Of a DNA stretch of 64,000 nt, positions 61,981-64,000 are shown in pieces. Positions within the stretch are counted from its first letter, which is position 1. Every line of letters starts with the position of its first letter. Location: assembly GCA_011009095.1 (NCBI GenBank), contig VTPC01003884.1, forward strand, positions 1-64,000, read 5' to 3'. Position numbers and translations under genes: made by a program. This DNA comes from Ignelater luminosus (taxonomy: Eukaryota > Arthropoda > Insecta > Coleoptera > Elateridae). A model generated the notes under the pieces. It ran no database searches, was not told the origin of the DNA, and was given only the letters and a program-made list of their open reading frames with translations.

Positions 61981-62331
61981 TAGTTGGATTTTCGAGACCG
62001 TGCATACACGTCATCAATGCCTCCATCTTTGAATTTCGTAGTGCCAACCTTCAATAAGTATTAAAATATTTTTTTCTCTATCATAATACACGTTCAGATT
62101 AGGTTTATTTGCACGACCGATTAATATCTTAGTGCAAAAATAATTCTGGGGGTTTTTATTTTTCTAGGTTCTATTCACGGTATTACTGCGTACGCATGAC
62201 GTGCTTAAATCGACGCTCGTTCGTTGTTTGGTTGCATACCTATATAATATTATAAGAATAATGTAAATATAGTAGATAGTTACGTCATAAATCCTTGATG
62301 ACGTGTATGCACGGTCTCTAAAATCCAACTA
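61981..62331. mobile_element. 351 bp MITE with 37-base inverted repeats
   Basis: The left end starts TAGTTGGATTTTCGAGACCG and the complement of the right end starts TAGTTGGATTTTAGAGACCG; 36 of 37 bases match (61981-62017 against 62295-62331). TA follows the pattern of a target duplication at 61979-61980 and 62332-62333. The interior is non-coding. Such high identity points to recent insertion by a Tc1/mariner-type transposase acting in trans, but no partner with these ends is in the window. Its right edge abuts the left inverted repeat of the DD41D element. Confidence 0.9.
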
Positions 62332-62333
62332 TA

Positions 62334-63705
62334 TTCTGAAATAAAGGGTATCCTCTTAAAGGTAGATGGTGGTGTGATAGTACATACATTTGCGATAAAA
62401 AAAGGTAGGTAAAAATTGCATAGTTTCCGAGAAAAAGACTTTTGAAATTTAATCGCTAAGCCAAGCCGGTCCTGCTCTCATACTTTTACTTAAGTAAAAA
62501 TCGATAGGGGTTGACTGACCCTCCTTGTCATTGGCAGGTAGCTATTTACATATGTAACGGTCGGAACATGTTGTCACAATCAGTCGGTCTTTGACTTTCC
62601 TGAGAGTGACATGGTGTGAAAAAATTTAAAGTGAGCGAGATGTTTTCCACTCAAGAGTTGCTAGACATAACTTTAATGTATGGAGAATGTCATTATAATG
62701 TAGGAGCGACAAAAATTATTACATCCCTATCACGTACAACGGGTTCAGCATTTAACTGAAAATGACTTTGCACCGAGACGAACATTTTGTGAGTGGTTTC
62801 AACAAAAAACAATGCAACAACAGGAATTTGTAGAGAAAGTACTGTTTACGGATGAGTGTTGTTTTACGCGAGACGGTATCTTAAATTTTCATAACGTACA
62901 TTATTGGAATGACGCTAATCCTCACCTGATTAGAGAAAATAAATTTCAATGGCGGTTTTCTATTAATGTGCGGTGTGGCATTTTAGGAGACACATTGTTT
63001 GGACCATTTATTTTACCACAGCAGTTAAACGGAGATACGTATCTGAAATTTCTAGAAAACAGGTTGCCAGATATGTTGGATGATACACCTCTAGAAACTC
63101 GTAGGCATATTTATTACATGCATGATGGAGCCCCTCCGCATACTAGCGTACGTGTGCAGGGCTATTTGAACGAAATGTTTCCCCATCGGTGGATTGGTCG
63201 CAATGGTCCCGTACGCTGGCCTGCTCGTAGCCCTGACATAAATCCTCTGGACTACTTCTTGTGGGGTCACATGAAGTCTGTTGTATATCGCACGGAAGTC
63301 GAAAACGCGGAAGACCTTCAACAACGCATTTTAGCAGCAGCCGCAGAAATTCGCAATACAGCTGGAATATTTACTCGTGTGCGTAACAGTTTTCACCGAC
63401 GCATAGAGGCTTGTCTTCAGGTCGACGGTGGTCATTTTCAATATTTGTTGTAATATTTTGGTCTGGAGTCTAATTGCTCGTGACATAAATTATGCTATTA
63501 TCTTTTTACTGTCTTAATACATTTCAACAACCCTGCCTGTTAAACATATCACAATTTCTTTGATCTCCTCAACTTCAGATTTAAGAAGGGAAAGTTGAAA
63601 ATGTCCAGGAGGTAGCTTATTGTTATTATTGTTCATTGTGCTACTACACCTGCGTTAGTTCAAAGAAAATATTAAAAGGATACCCTTTATTTCAGAATCA
63701 CCCTG
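62334..63705 (+). mobile_element. DD41D-type transposon, left tip lost
   Basis: TTCTGAAATAAAGGGTATCC at 62334 is matched by its complement at 63678-63697, 21 identical bases in all. The right side continues to TCACCCTG (ending 63705) followed by TA. The corresponding outermost 8 bases are missing on the left, where the MITE sits. The element carries one transposase gene on the plus strand, damaged at its N-terminus. Confidence 0.85.
62640..63453 (+). pseudogene. DD41D transposase, N-terminal deletion
   Basis: ATG at 62640 starts MFSTQELLDITLMYGECHYN, the usual N-terminus. A deletion of roughly a hundred codons then removes most of the helix-turn-helix region and shifts frame. The second frame resumes near 62721 with YHVQRVQHLTENDFAPRR and stays open to TAA at 63451-63453. 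It contains the first Asp in FTDECCF, NVRCGILGD, LNGDTYLKFL, the second Asp in MHDGAPPH and the third in SPDINPLDYFLWG, followed by the GGHFQYLL terminus. There are 41 residues between the second and third Asp, the spacing of the rosa/Visitor-type DD41D group. The catalytic domain looks intact, but without DNA-binding helices the copy is probably dead. Confidence 0.9.
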
Positions 63706-64000
63706 TATGTCGCAAGTCGCATTCGTTCCGCATCTGTGGAATTTTCACTATATACTATTCGAACCCTTAAAATTTAAATTACTTTATGGTGTTACAAATT
63801 TTAAAATATTTCTTGCTTCCTATTATACCGTTTAAAAGTCTGATATTTACAACCAAACCAAACAAATCTACAGAACTTGCAGCTCCTTTGTCGGCCTAAC
63901 ACACTATGCTCTAACTACATTATAGACTAGTGGAATGGACTATGAATTACGTCGTTGATGCGATAACGCATCATTATTTTCTGAACACTAAAACTACAGG
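63706..64000. other. Right flank, nothing seen
   Basis: Short AT-rich flank beginning with the TA target site of the DD41D element. No gene or repeat recognised. Confidence 0.4.

Noticed and set aside
1..64000. tRNA, rRNA, CRISPR arrays and bacterial-type signals
   Set aside because: No tRNA B-box with a foldable partner, no ribosomal sequence and no regularly spaced repeats were seen.

Overview
This is a low-GC, gene-poor stretch of animal nuclear DNA, most likely from an insect. That call rests on the repeats: mariner, Tc1 and DD41D transposases, a Mutator-like transposase joined to a YqaJ nuclease, a Jockey/CR1-type reverse-transcriptase relic, and arrays resembling the insect telomere unit CCTAA. 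A beetle would fit, but nothing proves the order. I could not identify one convincing host gene; no tRNA, rRNA, CRISPR array, operon or bacterial signal is visible. The window looks like intergenic DNA or a large intron full of transposable elements of different ages.

Layout. 1-9 kb: a decayed Mutator-like/YqaJ gene on the minus strand (3564 to 1028), a Tc1/mariner-superfamily relic (7046-7320) and a fold-back element (8455-9175). 9-18 kb: mostly featureless, with single transposon ends. 18.8-21.6 kb: a reverse-transcriptase relic, then a Tc1 gene split by a mariner element (20145-21307), which is internally deleted. 23.4-24.0 kb: a short deletion derivative of a DD41D-like transposon. 24-36 kb: AT-rich, with only transposon ends. 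36.1-37.7 kb: a composite repeat, with GC-rich minisatellite arms in inverted orientation enclosing TAACC arrays and a mariner relic. 42.5-43.8 kb: the youngest-looking element, a full-length mariner broken by only two single-base deletions, both in A runs. 44.5-45.5 kb: a fragment of a PIN-like nuclease family gene flanked by an inverted repeat. 52.5-55.9 kb: a repeat-rich block with two ATTAAT-rich arrays, a Harbinger-like MITE and a 1 kb element with CAGTGGCG ends. 62.0-63.7 kb: a 351 bp MITE abutting a DD41D transposon whose catalytic domain is open.

The parts do not form a pathway. They record successive insertions: mariner into Tc1, a MITE at the edge of a DD41D element, a mariner relic within a fold-back structure. 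The least explained items are the transposase-nuclease fusion, the minisatellite-armed inverted repeat at 36-38 kb, the PIN-like gene with its flanking inverted repeat, and the paired ATTAAT arrays. All family assignments are from reading translations by eye; no database search was run.
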